Shown here: positions 9,227 through 18,047 of the stretch, in pieces
Layout: the number at the start of each line of letters is the position of its first letter
How positions within the stretch are numbered: the first letter of the stretch is position 1
From: Algoriphagus sp. PAP.12
GTDB lineage: Bacteria > Bacteroidota > Bacteroidia > Cytophagales > Cyclobacteriaceae
Assembly: GCF_026652115.1 (NCBI RefSeq)
Contig: NZ_JAPPSQ010000001.1
Location: forward strand, 62,001 to 126,000
Direction: 5' to 3'
Length of the DNA stretch: 64,000 bases
Position numbers and translations under genes: made by a program
The notes under the pieces: model-generated
Told to the model about the DNA's origin: nothing
Databases searched by the model: none
What the model saw: only the letters and a program-made list of their open reading frames with translations

Positions 9227-11488
9227 TTAGTCTATAATTCTGAGCTTCGCAAAGCTAAGTAATAAAGTTTTCTCGCCAAAATGCTCAAATTGAATCGTCG
9301 CTTTTTTATTAAGTCCCTCAACTTCAATTTTTTGCACCTTTCCATATCCAAACTTCGGATGCTCTACCAATTGCTCAGCTTGAAGATTGTTGGTATTACT
9401 TGGTTTGAAATCCGGACTTGGAGTATGCACCTTCAAAGTCGGTGCCACACGGGTTTCCGGTTTCTTTTTTATTCCGACAAATCCTGATGATCCCGGCAAT
9501 CCTTCTTTTCTCAAGGCTCCCGGCATTTCACGGGTAGCGGATTTTTTCTTACTTACTTTGATACAATTGGGATTGACTTCCTCCAAAAAGCGGCTCGGCT
9601 CACAATTCAACAATCTACCGAATCGATAACGAGTCAATGCATAGGTTAAGTATAACTTTTCCATGGCTCGCGTCGTTGCCACGTAAAATAATCGTCTTTC
9701 CTCCTCTAAATCTTCCCTGCTCTGCATCATCATCTGGGAAGGGAACAGGTCTTCTTCCATCCCTACAACGAAAACTTGATTAAACTCTAAGCCTTTAGAA
9801 GAGTGGATCGTCATCAAAGTCACTGAATCAGTCGTGTCTTTATCTCGATCATTGTCTGTGAGCAAGGCAATCTCCTGAAGAAAAGCACCCAAGCTTTTAT
9901 CTTCATTCTCCTCATTGTCTACATATTCTTTGATCGCATTGAGCAATTCCTGGACGTTTTCGTAGCGGTTGAGCCCTTCGATCGTTTTATCTTCATAAAG
10001 CTCCCTCAGCAAACCGCTTTGCTTGGCAATGGAGTTTGCAGCTTCAAATGCATCTTTTCTCTCCACCTCGATCTGGAAGGCTTTGATCATAGTGGCAAAA
10101 TCATCTACTGAGCTCCCCGCCCTGCCAGGCAAAAAGCTGTGCGCATTTTGAACAACTTCCCACAGAGGAACATCATGATCATAGGCTCCGACCAATATCT
10201 TCTCAACGGAAGTGTTTCCAATACCTCTTTTCGGATAATTAATGATTCTCTTAAATGCCTCCTCATCGACAGGATTGACAGTAAAGCGCATGTAGGCCAT
10301 CAAATCCTTGATTTCCTTCCTTTGGTAAAATGAAAGACCTCCCACAATCTTGTAGGTAATGTTCATTTTACGTAGGGCTTCTTCTATCGCTCTGGATTGA
10401 GAGTTGGTTCGATAAAGAATGGCAAAATCGCTGTTTTGAAGCTTTTTGAGATTCTTTTCTTCAAAAATTGTATTGGCTACAATCCTACCTTCTTCATTAT
10501 CTGAGGTTGCTTTCACCAACTCAATCAAATCTCCATCAGGATTGGAAGTCCAAACTGTCTTTTTCAACTGAGCTTGGTTCTTATCGATTATGGAATTGGC
10601 GGCATCTACAATGGTTTTGGTAGAGCGGTAATTCTGCTCCAATTTCACCACCATCAGATCCGGGTAATCCTTTTCGAAATTGAGGATATTCTGGATATCT
10701 GCTCCTCGGAAAGCATAAATACTTTGGGCATCATCACCTACCACACAGATATTCTGATGGACTGCAGCGAGCTTTTTGGTGATCAAATACTGAGACAGGT
10801 TGGTATCCTGAAACTCATCTACCATTACATATTTGAATCGCTGCTGATACTTATTGAGAACATCAATATGATCTCTAAAAAGCACATTGGTATTGAAAAG
10901 GAGATCATCAAAATCCATCGCACCTGACTTGAATAAGCGCTCTTGGTATTTCTGATAGATTTCTCCCATTTTTGGCTTCATCGCCGCTTCATCGTCAGCT
11001 TTGACAAAAGGGTCATTCAAATAGGCTTGCCAAGAAATCAATCTATTTTTTGCTCCTGAGATCCTGGACAGAACCGTTCCTGCCTTGTAGACCTTGTCAT
11101 CCAAATGCATTTCCTTGACAATAGTCCGGATCAGGGATTTGGAATCGTCTGTATCGTAAATCGTGAAATTAGAAGGGTATCCGATTTTCTCGGACTCTAC
11201 ACGGAGGATTTTTGCAAAAACAGAGTGGAAAGTACCCATCCAGGTATTTCGAGCGTCCAATCCCACCAAAGTCTCGATACGATGCTTCATTTCAGCTGCA
11301 GCCTTATTGGTAAAAGTCAGCGACAAAATCTGAAATGGATCAACCCCTTTGGCATATATCAAGTGCGCGATTCTATAGGTCAACACACGTGTTTTCCCTG
11401 ATCCGGCACCCGCAATAATCATCACTGGTCCATCTGTATGCTCTACTGCCTCACGTTGAGGTGGATTGAGTTCTTCTAAATATGTCAT
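9227..11488 (-). CDS. ATP-dependent DNA helicase UvrD/PcrA
   Basis: A 753-residue superfamily 1A 3'-5' helicase for repair and replication restart. In order: Q-motif region and LNPPQREAV, Walker A AGAGSGKT near residue 27-34, FTNKAAAEM, the Walker B MVDEFQDTN, GDDAQSIYAFRGA, QNYRST, then TIHSSKGLEF and VATTRAMEKLY near the C-terminus. The tail after residue 680 is a low-complexity linker ending in a small KFGYGKVQKIE domain, as in PcrA, where it contacts RNA polymerase. Length is normal. Confidence 0.95.
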   Translation of the reverse strand: MTYLEELNPPQREAVEHTDGPVMIIAGAGSGKTRVLTYRIAHLIYAKGVDPFQILSLTFTNKAAAEMKHRIETLVGLDARNTWMGTFHSVFAKILRVESEKIGYPSNFTIYDTDDSKSLIRTIVKEMHLDDKVYKAGTVLSRISGAKNRLISWQAYLNDPFVKADDEAAMKPKMGEIYQKYQERLFKSGAMDFDDLLFNTNVLFRDHIDVLNKYQQRFKYVMVDEFQDTNLSQYLITKKLAAVHQNICVVGDDAQSIYAFRGADIQNILNFEKDYPDLMVVKLEQNYRSTKTIVDAANSIIDKNQAQLKKTVWTSNPDGDLIELVKATSDNEEGRIVANTIFEEKNLKKLQNSDFAILYRTNSQSRAIEEALRKMNITYKIVGGLSFYQRKEIKDLMAYMRFTVNPVDEEAFKRIINYPKRGIGNTSVEKILVGAYDHDVPLWEVVQNAHSFLPGRAGSSVDDFATMIKAFQIEVERKDAFEAANSIAKQSGLLRELYEDKTIEGLNRYENVQELLNAIKEYVDNEENEDKSLGAFLQEIALLTDNDRDKDTTDSVTLMTIHSSKGLEFNQVFVVGMEEDLFPSQMMMQSREDLEEERRLFYVATTRAMEKLYLTYALTRYRFGRLLNCEPSRFLEEVNPNCIKVSKKKSATREMPGALRKEGLPGSSGFVGIKKKPETRVAPTLKVHTPSPDFKPSNTNNLQAEQLVEHPKFGYGKVQKIEVEGLNKKATIQFEHFGEKTLLLSFAKLRIID

Positions 11489-11625
11489 TATTCAAAGTAT
11501 CAAGACTTTAGTATCAAGTATCCAGAATACAATACCAAATCATTTTCATTTTTTTCAGTGTCAGCTATTCATTTCTGTCATAAACTGTCAGGAATGAAGA
11601 AACTTCAGGTTTTCATTTGAAGGTA

Positions 11626-12462
11626 TCAGACTTTCCAACGCTTATGACTCCATAGGTAGAGGTCCGGTTGAGCTTTGATGTTTGATTCCAATTTTTCACA
11701 AAACCGATCTATGATACTATTCGGTGCATCCTGATCATAAGGAGGCTCGGCCATTTTGGTAAATTCAAACCTATAATGTCCTCTTTTGATTTTTGTCATA
11801 AAACCAAAGAAAACGGGCAATTGCATCCGCTTGGCAAGAAATTCACCTCCTTCAAAAAAGTAGGCCGGCCTATTCATAAACTCGCGCAAGTATCTTTTTT
11901 CCTTTTTCGGAGGCCTTTGATCAGCAGCCAAATGTACTATCCTCGGCTCTGATCTCATGGTGATCATACTTCTGCGAAACTCTTTCTTTTCTGTCATGAG
12001 TCCTCCAAAATGAGTTCTTATACTCAGTAACAATTTCTCAAAGAATGGATTATTCAATTTGAGATAAACTGTCTCGGCTGTCACATTGGTATTTAATGCC
12101 ACCCCCAATATGGCCATTTCCCAATTGAAAACATGACCTGCCATCATCAAGGCGCTTCTTCCATTTTGAATCTCCTGATCTATGGATTCTTGGTTGATAA
12201 CCTGAAATCTCTGACGAAGTTCCTTTTCCGAAATTGTCAGCATTTTGATGGTTTCGGCAAATGTGTCAGTAAAATTCCTGTAAAAGCGATTTCGGACCTT
12301 TTTTCGCTCTCCATCAGAAAGCTCCGGAAAAGCATAGAATAGATTCTCATCGATTACCTTTTTTCGATACCGAATTACATATCTGGCAATTAGGTAAAGG
12401 AAATCTGTAAACAGGTATAATACCCACAGTGGAAGTCTAGAAAGCAACCTAAAGAAAAACAT
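11626..12462 (-). CDS. LpxL/HtrB-type lysophospholipid acyltransferase
   Basis: A 278-residue member of the bacterial lipid A biosynthesis acyltransferase family. An N-terminal membrane segment precedes the catalytic H-x4-E motif (GHVFNWEM), followed by the VHLAADQRPP block that aligns with the conserved D/R region. It is expected to transfer a secondary fatty acid to lipid A or a related lipid at the cytoplasmic side of the inner membrane. Divergent from the sigma factor gene, so both share about 115 bases of upstream sequence. Confidence 0.85.
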   Translation of the reverse strand: MFFFRLLSRLPLWVLYLFTDFLYLIARYVIRYRKKVIDENLFYAFPELSDGERKKVRNRFYRNFTDTFAETIKMLTISEKELRQRFQVINQESIDQEIQNGRSALMMAGHVFNWEMAILGVALNTNVTAETVYLKLNNPFFEKLLLSIRTHFGGLMTEKKEFRRSMITMRSEPRIVHLAADQRPPKKEKRYLREFMNRPAYFFEGGEFLAKRMQLPVFFGFMTKIKRGHYRFEFTKMAEPPYDQDAPNSIIDRFCEKLESNIKAQPDLYLWSHKRWKV

Positions 12463-12565
12463 AGAAAATCATTGGGATTGAGGCTATCAGAGCCTTTCGT
12501 AGCAACAAAATAAAGGAAAAGGAGGGAAAAGTTCCCGATTCCTAGTTATAAATTAAGCAGATCAT

Positions 12566-12573
12566 TACTTTTG
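12566..12573 (+). promoter_or_regulatory. TAnnTTTG -7 box immediately before the sigma factor
   Basis: TACTTTTG fits the Bacteroidota -7 consensus and ends five bases before the ATG at 12579, so a transcript from it would be nearly leaderless. No good -33 TTG is seen at the usual spacing. Confidence 0.35.
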
Positions 12574-12578
12574 AAATT

Positions 12579-13172
12579 ATGTCGGAAGTACAGCGCAGAA
12601 AATATTCTCAGGTAGAGAAAAACTCCATTTTTGATGGAGAGTTTATGCCGCACATAGACTCAATGTACAACTTTGCCTACCGACTCACATTTGATGAGGA
12701 CGATGCCAAAGACCTTGTACAAGACACTTATCTAAAAGCATATAGGTTCATCAATTCATTTGAACAGGGAACCAATGCTAAGGCGTGGCTGTTTCGCATC
12801 CTGAAAAACAGCTTTATCAACGAATATCGGAAGAAAAGCAAACAGCCTGCGAAGGTAGATTATCAAGAAGTTGAAACTTATTACAACTCAGATGATGTTG
12901 ACTTTCAAGGAACCACAGACTTAAGAGCAGAATCTGTCAAGGATATGTTGGGAGATGAAATCTCCAACGCGCTCAATAGTCTGGCTGTAGATTTCCGAAC
13001 TGTAATCATTTTGTGTGACTTGGAAGGGTTCACCTATGAGGAGATGGCCAAGATTTTGGACATTCCGATAGGAACTGTCAGATCCAGGCTCCACAGGGCG
13101 AGAAACTTATTGAAAGAAAAATTGAAAGGTTATGCCCAGCATATGGGCTATGACACCGAAGAGGAGGAATAA
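12579..13172 (+). CDS. ECF-type RNA polymerase sigma factor
   Basis: A 197-residue sigma-70 family factor. Region 2 (YNFAYRLTFDEDDAKDLVQDTYLKAYR) spans about residues 28-60 and region 4 with the helix-turn-helix (GFTYEEMAKILDIPIGTVRSR) about 149-175. The acidic N-terminal and C-terminal extensions (ending DTEEEE) are modest. The following small CxxC protein begins 13 bases downstream and may be its anti-sigma partner; the arrangement resembles redox-controlled SigR/RsrA pairs, which is inference only. Confidence 0.93.
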   Translation: MSEVQRRKYSQVEKNSIFDGEFMPHIDSMYNFAYRLTFDEDDAKDLVQDTYLKAYRFINSFEQGTNAKAWLFRILKNSFINEYRKKSKQPAKVDYQEVETYYNSDDVDFQGTTDLRAESVKDMLGDEISNALNSLAVDFRTVIILCDLEGFTYEEMAKILDIPIGTVRSRLHRARNLLKEKLKGYAQHMGYDTEEEE

Positions 13173-13185
13173 TTATTCAAAAAGC

Positions 13186-13458
13186 ATGGAAATGAACGAA
13201 GAAACATCCGGTTCAAGAAAACTAAGGTGTGATGACACCAGCAAATGCTTTGAGTTATTGGAGAGCATTCTAGATGGAGAAATGGGAGACCCTGGCAAGG
13301 AAGTCCTCAAAGAAAAACTGGCTAAATGTCAGCCTTGTTTCGAACATTTCCACCTAGAACAAGCGATCCGAGAGGTACTGAAAAACAAATGCACCAAACA
13401 AGAAGTACCCAAAGAACTTGCTCAATCCATTCGCGAAAAACTACACGACGTCAAATAA
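13186..13458 (+). CDS. Small CxxC protein, putative zinc-type anti-sigma factor
   Basis: 90 residues from the ATG at 13186 (an alternative ATG is at 13192; a GAGGAGG stretch upstream near 13162 lies within the end of the sigma gene). It has C14 and C20 in CDDTSKC, then CQPC, with histidine just after (EHFH), as in short zf-HC2/RsrA-like anti-sigma factors. It sits between the sigma factor and gmk. No membrane segment. The role as anti-sigma is inferred from position and cysteines. Confidence 0.7.
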   Translation: MEMNEETSGSRKLRCDDTSKCFELLESILDGEMGDPGKEVLKEKLAKCQPCFEHFHLEQAIREVLKNKCTKQEVPKELAQSIREKLHDVK

Positions 13459-13463
13459 TCCCC

Positions 13464-14036
13464 ATGACTCAAGGTAAAGCTATTATTTTTTCGGCCCCTT
13501 CAGGGTCAGGAAAGACTTCATTGGTAAAGCATTTGATTCAGCATGTTCCCAACTTGGGTTTTTCTATCTCAGCATGTACTAGAGACCGGAGAGGTAGACA
13601 TGAAGTCCATGGCAAAGACTATTATTTTTTAAGCCAAGAACAATTTAAAAAGCATATTGACAATGATGACTTCATCGAATGGGAGGAAGTCTATGCTGGG
13701 AATTTTTACGGCACATTGAAGGAAGAAATCCAACGAATCTGGGATTCTGGCAAAGCAGTCATCTTTGATGTCGATGTCAAAGGAGGATTGGCTCTGAAAA
13801 AATACTTTGGCGATCAGGCTTTGGCCATTTTTGTAAAAGTCCCTTCGATAGAAGTTTTGAAGACTCGTCTCAACGACCGAGGAACAGAATCAGAGGAATC
13901 GCTTTCTAGACGGGTTTTCAAAGCTGAGTTCGAAATGAAATTTGAGCCTCAATTTGATGTAACCATCGTCAACGATGATTTTGCAGTTTCTTCAGCCGAA
14001 GCAGAAAAATTAGTCTCTGAATTTCTAGCTTCTTAA
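13464..14036 (+). CDS. gmk: Guanylate kinase
   Basis: 190 residues from the ATG at 13464, six bases after the preceding stop; the open frame extends upstream but overlaps the CxxC gene, and MTQGKAIIFSAPSGSGKTS is the normal family N-terminus. P-loop APSGSGKT, then the GMP-binding stretch (ACTRDRRGRHEVHGKDY) and the FDVDVKGG motif. It phosphorylates GMP to GDP. It forms a tight run with nadD, four bases downstream. Confidence 0.96.
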   Translation: MTQGKAIIFSAPSGSGKTSLVKHLIQHVPNLGFSISACTRDRRGRHEVHGKDYYFLSQEQFKKHIDNDDFIEWEEVYAGNFYGTLKEEIQRIWDSGKAVIFDVDVKGGLALKKYFGDQALAIFVKVPSIEVLKTRLNDRGTESEESLSRRVFKAEFEMKFEPQFDVTIVNDDFAVSSAEAEKLVSEFLAS

Positions 14037-14040
14037 TAAA

Positions 14041-14607
14041 GTGAAGGTCGGACTGTTTTTTGGTAGCTTCAACCCGATCCATATTGGTCATTTGATCATC
14101 GCCAATACAATCTATGATCGATCCGAACTGGATGAAGTCTGGTTTGTGGTCAGTCCTCAAAACCCATTAAAAAAACGAAAATCCCTCATCCATGAATTTG
14201 ACCGTCTCAAAATGGTCGAGTTGGCGATTGGAGACAATTTTCATTTTCGTGCCAGCGACGTGGAATTCCACATGCCACGTCCCAGCTATACTATCGATAC
14301 CCTAACTTACTTAAGCGAACAATACCCAAATCATCAATTCAGTATTTTTTTAGGCTCTGACAATCTGAATCAATTCAAAAAGTGGAAGAATTATGAACAG
14401 ATTTTGGAGCATTATCAGATCTATGTCTACCCGAGACCGGGAGAGAAATTAACGTTTGATCATCCGGCTTTTCAGGAGGTCGACGCTCCCTTGCTGGATA
14501 TTTCAGCGACTTTTATCAGAGAATCCATCCAAAACGACCAATCCGTCAAATACCTGCTTCCCGAGAAGGTGGAAGAGTATATCCGCGACAGGAAGTTGTA
14601 TTTGTGA
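14041..14607 (+). CDS. nadD: Nicotinate-nucleotide adenylyltransferase
   Basis: 188 residues with a GTG start four bases after gmk. The N-terminal GSFNPIHIGH holds the HxGH nucleotidyltransferase motif and the C-terminal DISATFIRESI the ISxTxIR motif. It adenylates nicotinate mononucleotide in NAD synthesis. Normal length. Confidence 0.95.
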   Translation: MKVGLFFGSFNPIHIGHLIIANTIYDRSELDEVWFVVSPQNPLKKRKSLIHEFDRLKMVELAIGDNFHFRASDVEFHMPRPSYTIDTLTYLSEQYPNHQFSIFLGSDNLNQFKKWKNYEQILEHYQIYVYPRPGEKLTFDHPAFQEVDAPLLDISATFIRESIQNDQSVKYLLPEKVEEYIRDRKLYL

Positions 14608-14738
14608 GAAGTGAAAATGTTTGAATGAATAGTGAAATGTATTTTTCCAGACTCAACTATTATTTACTAATATCTAATACTGAAAAGCATCAAAAATTCA
14701 AGACATTTGCCTTTTCAATTTTGAATTCATCAGGTTAA

Positions 14739-16271
14739 ATGTCTTTCCGCCATTTTATTACTTTTCTTGGTTTTTGGGTGATTTTCGGCCCAGTAAAAGC
14801 CTTTGCCCAAAAGGATGAGGTGACTCAAGGAAAAATGCTGGCAGAAACTTATTGCGGAGCATGTCATGGATTTCCCTCTCCGGAGCTATTACCCAAAAAA
14901 ATCTGGAGGACTCATGTTCTACCTCAGATGGCTGCCTATATGGGTTTTCAAGAAGTTCAGGATAGTTTGGCCATTTGGGAAGAACGAAGCCCTGAGGAAA
15001 TTCAAATTCTTAAAAATTTCAATGTCTATCCCAATGAGGCAATCATAGGCGCTGATGATTTTCAAAAAATCTCGAACTATTACTATCTAGAAGCTCCAGA
15101 AATTCTTGCGTCCCAGAAACCAAAGGCCACTCCCATTCCTTTAGAAGGCTTTGAAGCTAAAAACCTATTTATCGAAGGAATCCATAGCCCCATGACCAGT
15201 ATGGTGGCGATCAATGAGTCAAGGGCAGAGCTGTTGATTTCAGACGCCAATGCCAATCAATTGTATGCTAAAACCATCACTGACGAACTATTTACGTTGC
15301 CTGCTATCAATAGCCCGGTAGTCCAGTTTATTCCAAAATCACCTGGAGTTTTTAATTTTCTAACAATCGGTTCTATCACCCCCAGTGATCTCTCACAGGG
15401 AGCCTTGTATGAAATGGATCTGAATTCCGGGACTTGGACTCAAATTTTGGATGATCTTTCCAGACCAGTTTATGGCACTTGGAAAGATTTGGAAGGGGAC
15501 GGAAAGCCCGATTTTCTCCTGTGTAATTACGGGCATCATGTTGGGAATATTTCCATTTACAAGGATGGTAATTTCCAATCCGAACCTTTAACTCTTGGAG
15601 GAGCTGGAGCCAGAAAGCTGGAAGTCTTGGATTTGAATCAAGATGGGGAACTGGATATCATTGCCCTTTTCGCACAGGGAAATGAGCGAATTTCTGTTTT
15701 TTACAATCAGGGAAATGGGTATTTTTCTCCTGAACAGATTTTGCTGAGGTTCTCTCCCCTAATGGGCTCCAGTTACTTTGAAATGCATGATTTCAACCAA
15801 GATGGATTGCTGGACATCCTGTATACCAATGGAGACAATTGGGATTATTCCTCTATCAACAAACCCTATCATGGCTTTCGGATTTTTGAGAATAAAGGAA
15901 ATGAGCAATTTGAAGAATCTTGGTTTTATCCTCAATATGGGGCCGCCAAGGCCATGGCTTTGGACTTTGATCAAGATGGGGATCTGGATATCGCTAGCAT
16001 TGCTTTTTATGATGATTTGGAAAACCCTAACCATCAATTTTTATTGTTCGAGAATCAGGGAAATATGACTTTCCAACCGAGATACATTCCTGAGGCTTCT
16101 TTGGCCAAATGGCTGACGATGGACTGGGGAGATCTAGACGGCGATGGAGATTTGGACATCGTTTTGGGAGCCTACAATCACAATTTCAGGGAATTCAGCA
16201 AACTACTGATCCAAGGGATTAAAGAGGTTCCAAGCGTGCTGATCTTGGAGAAGATGCTGAATAATAATTAA
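14739..16271 (+). CDS. Secreted protein with cytochrome c-like haem site and VCBS/FG-GAP propeller
   Basis: 510 residues. A signal peptide (cleavage after AFAQ) is followed by a short c-type haem motif C39-G-A-C42-H43 within a roughly 80-residue domain, then a beta-propeller carrying at least five Ca-binding FG-GAP/VCBS loops of the form D-x-[ND]-x-DG-x-x-D (for example DLNQDGELD, DFDQDGDLD, DLDGDGDLD). Such haem-propeller proteins are widespread in Bacteroidota and Planctomycetes and generally unassigned. Gene is followed by a terminator. Confidence 0.8.
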   Translation: MSFRHFITFLGFWVIFGPVKAFAQKDEVTQGKMLAETYCGACHGFPSPELLPKKIWRTHVLPQMAAYMGFQEVQDSLAIWEERSPEEIQILKNFNVYPNEAIIGADDFQKISNYYYLEAPEILASQKPKATPIPLEGFEAKNLFIEGIHSPMTSMVAINESRAELLISDANANQLYAKTITDELFTLPAINSPVVQFIPKSPGVFNFLTIGSITPSDLSQGALYEMDLNSGTWTQILDDLSRPVYGTWKDLEGDGKPDFLLCNYGHHVGNISIYKDGNFQSEPLTLGGAGARKLEVLDLNQDGELDIIALFAQGNERISVFYNQGNGYFSPEQILLRFSPLMGSSYFEMHDFNQDGLLDILYTNGDNWDYSSINKPYHGFRIFENKGNEQFEESWFYPQYGAAKAMALDFDQDGDLDIASIAFYDDLENPNHQFLLFENQGNMTFQPRYIPEASLAKWLTMDWGDLDGDGDLDIVLGAYNHNFREFSKLLIQGIKEVPSVLILEKMLNNN

Positions 16272-16318
16272 GTTTTTCAGGCAAAAAATGTATTAAAACA
16301 TATTCGGTATCCCTTTAA

Positions 16319-16352
16319 AGGAGAGGAATTTTGCATCCTTTCCCCTTTTTTA
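16319..16352 (+). terminator. Terminator, first copy of a 34-bp direct repeat
   Basis: An 8-bp stem with one G-U pair (GGAGAGGA with TCCTTTCC) and a T6 run follow the haem-propeller gene. The 34 bases recur at 18048-18081 with a single difference (A at 16324, C at 18053). Confidence 0.75.
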
Positions 16353-16399
16353 TTTCCCAAAAGAGTCAAAAAAGTGACTCATAACAAAAAACTATCCCG

Positions 16400-16489
16400 A
16401 TGACAAAAGGTCCCGGAATCCCTCCACCTAGAAAAAAAAAAAACACCTTTCGTAAAATTTCAGAGGTTTTTAGATATCATGATTTTTAG
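16400..16489 (+). CDS. Possible 29-residue basic peptide
   Basis: ATG at 16400, stop TAG at 16487-16489. The peptide begins MTKGPGIPPPRKKK and continues with a basic, aromatic tail ending YHDF. No clear ribosome-binding site and no recognised family, so it may be chance. It sits between the terminator of the upstream gene and the cysteine-rich peptide gene. Confidence 0.25.
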   Translation: MTKGPGIPPPRKKKNTFRKISEVFRYHDF

Positions 16490-16551
16490 TTTGAAACCAA
16501 CTTCTAAACAGAAGCTGTTTTTGGCCAAAGACTTTTTTATTCTAAGCTATT

Positions 16552-16569
16552 CTTCGTGTCATCACGAAG
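16552..16569 (+). promoter_or_regulatory. Leader hairpin before the cysteine-rich peptide gene
   Basis: CTTCGTG and CACGAAG form a perfect 7-bp stem with a TCAT loop, 19 bases before the start codon. It could be an operator or an mRNA structure affecting translation or stability. Confidence 0.4.
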
Positions 16570-16588
16570 AGCCTAAATTTTAAAAATT

Positions 16589-16804
16589 ATGAAAAAATTA
16601 CTGTTTGGAATGGCCTTTATTGGGTCATTAATGTTAACCGGAATTTCTGCAAATGCTCAGGAGGATGAGGAGCCTTGCCCGGATGGTACGACAACAACTT
16701 CTTGGGGAGGTGTATGTTGCGCATCTTCTAGAAGTTGCCAACATCCTTATGCAGGTAATATTGCCGCATCATCTTGGACTAGCTGTGTAGCTACTTGTTC
16801 TTAA
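16589..16804 (+). CDS. Small secreted cysteine-rich peptide (NVEALA-like position)
   Basis: 71 residues: a clear Sec signal peptide with cleavage after ANA near residue 23, then an acidic start (QEDEEPCPDG) and a Gly/Ser/Thr-rich body of about 45 residues with six cysteines (one, a CC pair, one, then CVATC), enough for three disulfides. A strong terminator follows, so it is probably a monocistronic, abundant transcript. The next gene is a BF3164-type propeller lipoprotein; in Bacteroides, NVEALA peptides neighbour such genes. Sequence identity to NVEALA is not evident, so the link is by size and context. Confidence 0.75.
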   Translation: MKKLLFGMAFIGSLMLTGISANAQEDEEPCPDGTTTTSWGGVCCASSRSCQHPYAGNIAASSWTSCVATCS

Positions 16805-16813
16805 TTTAAAACA

Positions 16814-16844
16814 GCGGGAGAAATAATCTCCCGCACTTTTTTTT
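16814..16844 (+). terminator. Rho-independent terminator of the cysteine-rich peptide gene
   Basis: GCGGGAGA at 16814-16821 pairs perfectly with TCTCCCGC at 16827-16834, followed by ACTTTTTTTT. Confidence 0.93.
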
Positions 16845-16945
16845 AAAATCATATATGAAATCGAGCATGACTCAAAAGTCACACACTGGGTTGATTTTCG
16901 ACACAGCGAGATTCCATGTGACCGTTGAAATCAAATTATAAACAC

Positions 16946-18025
16946 ATGAAAGCAATTTTATTCTTCATTTCCGTCTTGGTATTTTTTTCATGCACTGATT
17001 CCAAAAAAACTGAAAATGAAATTTATTTTACTGAAGAAGACCTTCCGGCACCCATTCAACTAAATGGAGTAAAATACGATATCCCAGAAATCCTCAATCC
17101 CAGAGGACTGATGCTCAAGGATCAATATGCTGTGGTTTTTGAACGAAAGAACGTGGATAACAAAAAATTTCACGTGATAGATCTGAAATCTGGCAGATAC
17201 CTTCATTCTAAAGGAAAGGATGGTATGGGGCCAGGAGAAGTCACTGTTATTACCCAAATTGAAGATGTTGGTGAGGAAAATATGGTTTGGGCCTATGATC
17301 CAGAAATGCGGATTTTTTCAAAATTTGATTTGTCTAATTCCTCTTTACTAGCGGAAGAGCAAGTCAAATCACCAGAAACAAGCTACTTTCTAACTAGTGC
17401 TACCTGGACAGGACCTAAAAGTATTTTGGGAAATACTGTGGATGGCTGGACAAAGTACCTGCATTTAACTTTAGAGGGGGATACGATAGCTCTTTTTGGC
17501 AGCTGGAAAGATATGATTCAAGACCGAAAACTACCCAGAGGCATCAAGCCGGATGAACTGGATGCAAATTTTGTGAGCAATATTTTTCAAGGGGTTATGA
17601 AAACATCCATTGAAAGAAAAACAGCAATCAAAGCGGGAATTAGTATAGATTATATTGATATTATTGATTTAGATAACCAGTCAATAAAAACTATTTATGG
17701 CCCAGCTCAAGAAATTCAAGATTTTAGAATCGGGCATTGGGACGAATTCCAAATGCCTGATTTTGGTAGAAATTCTACTGAAAGATACTTAGACGTATAT
17801 CCAGGCACAAGGTCATTTTTTGTGTTATTTTTTGGTAAACCCTATCGTGAATTAGGTTATTCAGACAACCTAAATAGGGTCTTTGAGTTCGACTACGAAG
17901 GAAATATCCTTAATCACTTTCAATTGGATTATCCTATTTACGGAATTGAGATAGATGAAAAAAACCGAGCCATCTACGCCGTGACAGTAGATCGGGAACC
18001 CAATCTCGTCCGATTTGATTACTAA
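16946..18025 (+). CDS. BF3164-type lipoprotein, predicted six-bladed beta-propeller
   Basis: 359 residues from the ATG at 16946 (a TTG seven codons earlier is less likely because the lipoprotein signal starts at this ATG). Lipobox VFFSC places the acylated cysteine at residue 16. The rest is beta-rich with repeated aromatic-Asp turns (VWAYDPEMRIFSKFDL, RVFEFDYEGNIL, IYAVTVDREPNLVRFDY) as in the BF3164/TolB-like propeller lipoproteins of Bacteroidota. These are surface or periplasmic proteins of unknown role. It pairs with the upstream cysteine-rich peptide; both lie between the two 34-bp terminator repeats. Confidence 0.75.
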   Translation: MKAILFFISVLVFFSCTDSKKTENEIYFTEEDLPAPIQLNGVKYDIPEILNPRGLMLKDQYAVVFERKNVDNKKFHVIDLKSGRYLHSKGKDGMGPGEVTVITQIEDVGEENMVWAYDPEMRIFSKFDLSNSSLLAEEQVKSPETSYFLTSATWTGPKSILGNTVDGWTKYLHLTLEGDTIALFGSWKDMIQDRKLPRGIKPDELDANFVSNIFQGVMKTSIERKTAIKAGISIDYIDIIDLDNQSIKTIYGPAQEIQDFRIGHWDEFQMPDFGRNSTERYLDVYPGTRSFFVLFFGKPYRELGYSDNLNRVFEFDYEGNILNHFQLDYPIYGIEIDEKNRAIYAVTVDREPNLVRFDY

Positions 18026-18047
18026 GACTGCATATGAACCTAGGAAT

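Larger units (their letters stand above)
16272..16588. other. Intergenic region with terminator repeat, micro-ORF and leader hairpin
   Basis: A 317-base gap. It holds the first copy of a 34-bp terminator repeat, a 29-codon open frame at 16400-16489, and an inverted repeat in the probable leader of the next gene. No longer coding frame is convincing. Confidence 0.6.

Noticed and set aside
11489..11625. AGTATCAAG-type repeats between the acyltransferase and helicase genes
   Set aside because: Two or three short copies (AGTATCAAG) are visible, but too few and too short to call an array or element.
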